A stretch of 64,000 nt of DNA. Source: Xestospongia bergquistia (taxonomy: Eukaryota > Porifera > Demospongiae > Haplosclerida > Petrosiidae). The stretch is from assembly GCA_963965975.1 (NCBI GenBank), contig OZ014418.1, positions 6,985,275 to 7,049,274 on the forward strand, given 5' to 3'. The position numbers and the translations under genes are program-made. How positions within the stretch are numbered: position 1 is the stretch's first letter; every line of letters begins with the position of its first letter. Shown here piece by piece: positions 60,743-64,000 of this stretch. The notes under the pieces are model-generated. The model ran no database searches. It was given only the letters and a program-made list of their open reading frames with translations, and had not been told where the DNA came from.

Positions 60743-61861
60743 AACATCAGAGAGTAAGCACAGTGCTGGAAGCACTGAGACTATTAAGACAGGAAGGTAA
60801 ATATGAATATATATATGATGTGGTGAGATTTATAAAAACTTTAAATATTTTTCAGAGAAATTGTTGATACTGATAAACCAGAAGTATTATTTAGAAGTTA
60901 TCATGTGACACATCTTCCAAATAAAGAATACCAGGAATGGGATGAACTGCCATATCTTGATGAGGATAGGGGAATTCAACTTAGAGATGTTCCTGTTGAA
61001 GTAAAGAGACTTTGTTATGTAACACATAACCAACCAGCTAGTAAAATTGATCAAGGAAATCACTTCATTTTTAAGCCAAAGAAAAAAATAGGAAAAGCTG
61101 GTTATGGCAATTATGATGGGTCACCAATTGGAGAGACCTTTAATATATGTGAGCCAACTGACCAACCACCTACTGATGATACAAAGTATCACTACATTAA
61201 TCCTGATGACAGAGTCTTTCCTGGTTGTTATATCTGGTGGTCTATTGACTGTGACCATTACCCTGCACTACTTCCAGGATATTCTTTCAGTCATTTTTTT
61301 ACTTCATCATCTCATTATGGTAATGTTAAGTTCTCAGGCTACATAATGCAACTACTACGATGTTACCAAGAAGCCTACAACATTAATCCATTACCTCGTA
61401 TTCAGTTCAGATGTGGAGGTACCCTACGTTACAATTATGAGATTTGTAAAGTTGTTATAGTGTGTACAGAAATACACTATCCTCAACCACAAGATGAGTT
61501 TCCTCCGATGTGGGAAGATCATGATATTATGTACAACAGAGATGGAAGGATCACATTTGTAAAACCTTTAGGTGTTGTAATAAGAAATATAGTCTCAAAG
61601 AAAAATGATGAATTCTATTCTTGGGACACGTATGCCTTTGCATTTTACTTTCCTGATGATACATACGAGTTACTGTGTTCTAAGTCTGAAAAATTTGAAC
61701 GTTCAGAGGTTCGCCACTATAAGTGCCATGTCTCACAGCCTGATCCTAAGAATGGTAACAAGTATACTTGTCCTAATTTGTTACATACTCGAGACGATAG
61801 TGAAAGTGATGAGGAAGAGCAAAGCTCTCTTAAGAAGCCTAAAGTTGAATACTATGACTAA
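60743..61861 (+). pseudogene. B10, B-family gene that has lost its start codon
   Basis: The mini exon (about 60743-60796) matches B8, but ATGGCAG has become ACATCAG, removing the start. The donor is kept. Exon 2 (60856-61861) is fully open: LFRSYHVTHLPNKEY, LCYVTHNQPASKI (first His replaced by Tyr), IWWSID, SHYGNVKFS, CGGTLRYNYEICKVVI, YSWDTYAFAFYFP and tail ESDEEEQSSLKKPKVEYYD. It is either recently silenced or started elsewhere. A downstream non-ATG start at VTHLP would leave most of the domain. Confidence 0.65.
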
Positions 61862-62746
61862 ATTAAAGTATAAATATTTTATAGAAATTTAAAAAATATT
61901 TTATTTTTATATTACTATTATTTTTAAACACTAAAAGAGACATTTTTATTATTACCATGAAGAGATTGTGAGGCTGACATGAACAGTCTTAAATAAACAA
62001 TGTGTCAGAGTATTGAGATGTCTAAAAATTATTGTGACCAGTCAATTCTAATGACAATTATTACTACATCATGTCATTTATTTGACTGGACCAATATCCA
62101 CCAAATACATTCTATTTAGTATATTGAAAATTTGAGACTATACTGATTACAACAATTGAAATAGTAATGGAAAGAAGAGACTACTTTGTGGCTACAGGAG
62201 GCATCCTTTACTGTAAAGTACTTGTTGTTACCATGACAGTACCTTTAAACAATAAACACATCATGTATAGTATGTAATCTCTTTAAGATTGTCACATGAT
62301 TCTCAACTGAGAAAGATAAGTAAAACATGTAGTCTTTTAACAGTACAATAGTCTATATGAAAATACATCATATCAATATTGATCAAGTCACTATTATGGT
62401 CTAGTAGTAAGAGTTCAGTCTTGTTGACTAACCAGCTATGTTTTGCCAGCAAAGTTGGAAAGAAAATGATAACAGACTGTCTTATTACATAGCAGTTGTA
62501 ATTGTGATTAGATCTTAGAGGTGTGCTTACTAAACCTCAGAATGACAAGGACTATGAATATATAATTAGGACATATTATGTAATTTAATATATATTAGTA
62601 AAGTTGTTATTATAATGATCAGATAATAAAGCAATATTTTATTGGTTAATAACACACTATTACACAGCATGACTCATCATAATATCCACCCCATAATACT
62701 GTCTATATAAATAGAAGTAGAATCAAATATACTAAATATTATTATT
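61862..62746. other. Upstream spacer of B11
   Basis: Near-exact repeat of 46267-47170, noncoding. It ends with a TATATAAATA box at about 62704-62713, some 43 bp before the start codon. Confidence 0.6.
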
Positions 62747-63938
62747 ATGGCAGAGAATCAAGAGACTAATATTTGTAAAGCAAGGTAAGTATATATACAG
62801 ATATATACACATATGCTGGCAGTCATAATGTAATACTTGTTTTATGATTTTTGTAAATTATTTTAGAAGTATTGCTGGAGCTTATAGTCCAGAAGTACTA
62901 TTTAGACGTTATCATGTCACACATCTTCCATGGGCAATGTATAATGAATGGCATAAAATTCCACCTCTTTGTGGTAAAGTTCCCCTTCAAAGGGTTGCCA
63001 TAACAGCAAAATCATTCTGTCATATAACACATGAGCAACCAGCTAATGAAATTATTCAAAACAACAATGGTAAAACATATTTCATTTTCAAACCAAAATC
63101 AAAACAAGGAAAGCAAGAAGGTGGTGAAACTTATGTAATATGTAATCCTACTGACCAACCTCCGACTGAAGAGACAACATATCGCTATTTGACTTCTACT
63201 GAAAGAGTATTTCCTGGGTACTATATCTGGTGGTCTATCGACAATGATGACTATTATCCATCATCATATTTAGAGGATTACTATTATTTCAGTCCACCTT
63301 TTACCTCATCATCTCGTTATGGTAATGTCAAGTTCTCAGGCTACATAATGCAACTGCTGCGCTGTTATCAAGAGGCCTATGCTAAAGTTAATCCATTGCC
63401 TTGTATTCAGTTCAGATGCGGAGGTACTTTACGTTACAAGCATGAGATCTGTAAGGTTGTTATAATATGTACTGATGCATACCCTCTACTTGAAGATGAG
63501 TTTCCTAGGATGTGGCAAGGTCATGATATTCGATATGGAAGAGATGGGAAGATAACATTTGTCAGACCTTTAGAAGTTACAATTAGAAACGGAGTATCAG
63601 GAGTCAAGGATCCATACATTCCCTATTCTTGGGATACATATGCTTTTGCTTTTTATTTTCCTGATGACACATATAGGTTAATATGTCCTACATCAGAAAA
63701 ATTCCGTTACTCAAAGATTGAACATGACAATCTTTGTCATTCCTTACAACCTAATCCTGATGGAAGTGGCAAATTAGTATGTCCTAATGAACTGTCTTCA
63801 CCATTCAAGTCAGTTTCTTCTTTTCAATGCTCACAATATCCTCATTGGCCAACTTCCTATGATGACAGCGACAGTGATGAAGATAACTTCATTCCACAAA
63901 AAAGGCAACGAACTAAATACTATAATAGTTGGTATTAA
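62747..63938 (+). CDS. B11, B-family protein, near-identical to B7
   Basis: Exons 62747-62784 (MAENQETNICKA) and 62867-63938 give 369 residues. Differences from B7 cluster in the first 60 codons (LPWAMYNEWHKIPPLCGKV against LPCGMYAKWDEIPLLGGKV), while the remainder is nearly the same. Motifs: FCHITHEQPANEI, IWWSID, SRYGNVKFS, CGGTLRYKHEICKVVI, YSWDTYAFAFYFP and the SDSDEDNFIPQKRQRT tail. The array probably continues past the window. Confidence 0.85.
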
Positions 63939-64000
63939 TGACTAGTTGTTTGACACTGTATAATCAAATCTTAAAACCATGTGCATAAAAATAAAAATAC

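Noticed and set aside
1..64000. CRISPR array, prokaryotic operon, phage or plasmid features
   Set aside because: Spliceosomal introns, snRNA, MUS81, CPSF2 and CATSPERE show animal nuclear DNA. The regular repeats are satellites without unique spacers.

Overview
The window looks like AT-rich invertebrate animal DNA with short spliceosomal introns (mostly about 50-250 bp), single-copy animal genes and large recent tandem duplications. A demosponge such as Amphimedon is my best guess. That rests on gene style plus an ancestral-type CatSper subunit and death-fold expansions, not on a search.

Layout. (1) 1-750: tandem array of an 84/86-bp unit. (2) 1.2-17.9 kb: six + strand genes (A1-A6) of one uncharacterised family, with several decayed copies, a 21-bp minisatellite after A1-A3 and a hAT transposase relic. 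(3) 18.2-29.8 kb: a conserved island holding the 5' half of CPSF2 (-), complete MUS81 (+, 18 exons) and CATSPERE (-), with a U1 snRNA gene inside a CATSPERE intron. (4) 30.4-63.9 kb: a second + strand array (B1-B11) of the same superfamily, partly decayed, interleaved with four related death-fold/coiled-coil genes (C1, C1b, C2, C3).

The A and B families share a two-exon design. A mini exon of 17-53 bp starts MA... and ends in phase 2, and exon 2 is about 1 kb. They also share an ordered motif set: H-[IV]-T-H, [SI]-W-W-x-I, Y-G-x-x-K-[FL]-S, G-G-T-[LF]-R-Y-x-x-E-[VI]-C-x-V, S-W-D-x-Y, Y-[FY]-P and a final C-P. No signal peptide or membrane segment is visible. The H...Y...E order, with the invariant E leading a hydrophobic strand, resembles an ADP-ribosyltransferase fold. 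That is an inference I cannot test here. B proteins end in acidic serine clusters followed by basic clusters, which suggests nuclear targeting.

The most unusual structural observation is that fragments of the 5' exons of CATSPERE, in antisense orientation, lie upstream of B2, B3, B5, B6, B8 and B10. The duplicated unit therefore appears to have captured the 5' end of the head-to-head neighbour CATSPERE. Part of a former CATSPERE exon now carries AP-1-like and CCAAT elements ahead of the TATA box of B genes. Fast turnover (nonsense, frameshift, microhomology deletion, start loss, chimera), near-identical paralogues and interleaved death-fold genes fit a rapidly evolving, possibly immune-type locus. 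The biological role is not shown by the sequence.
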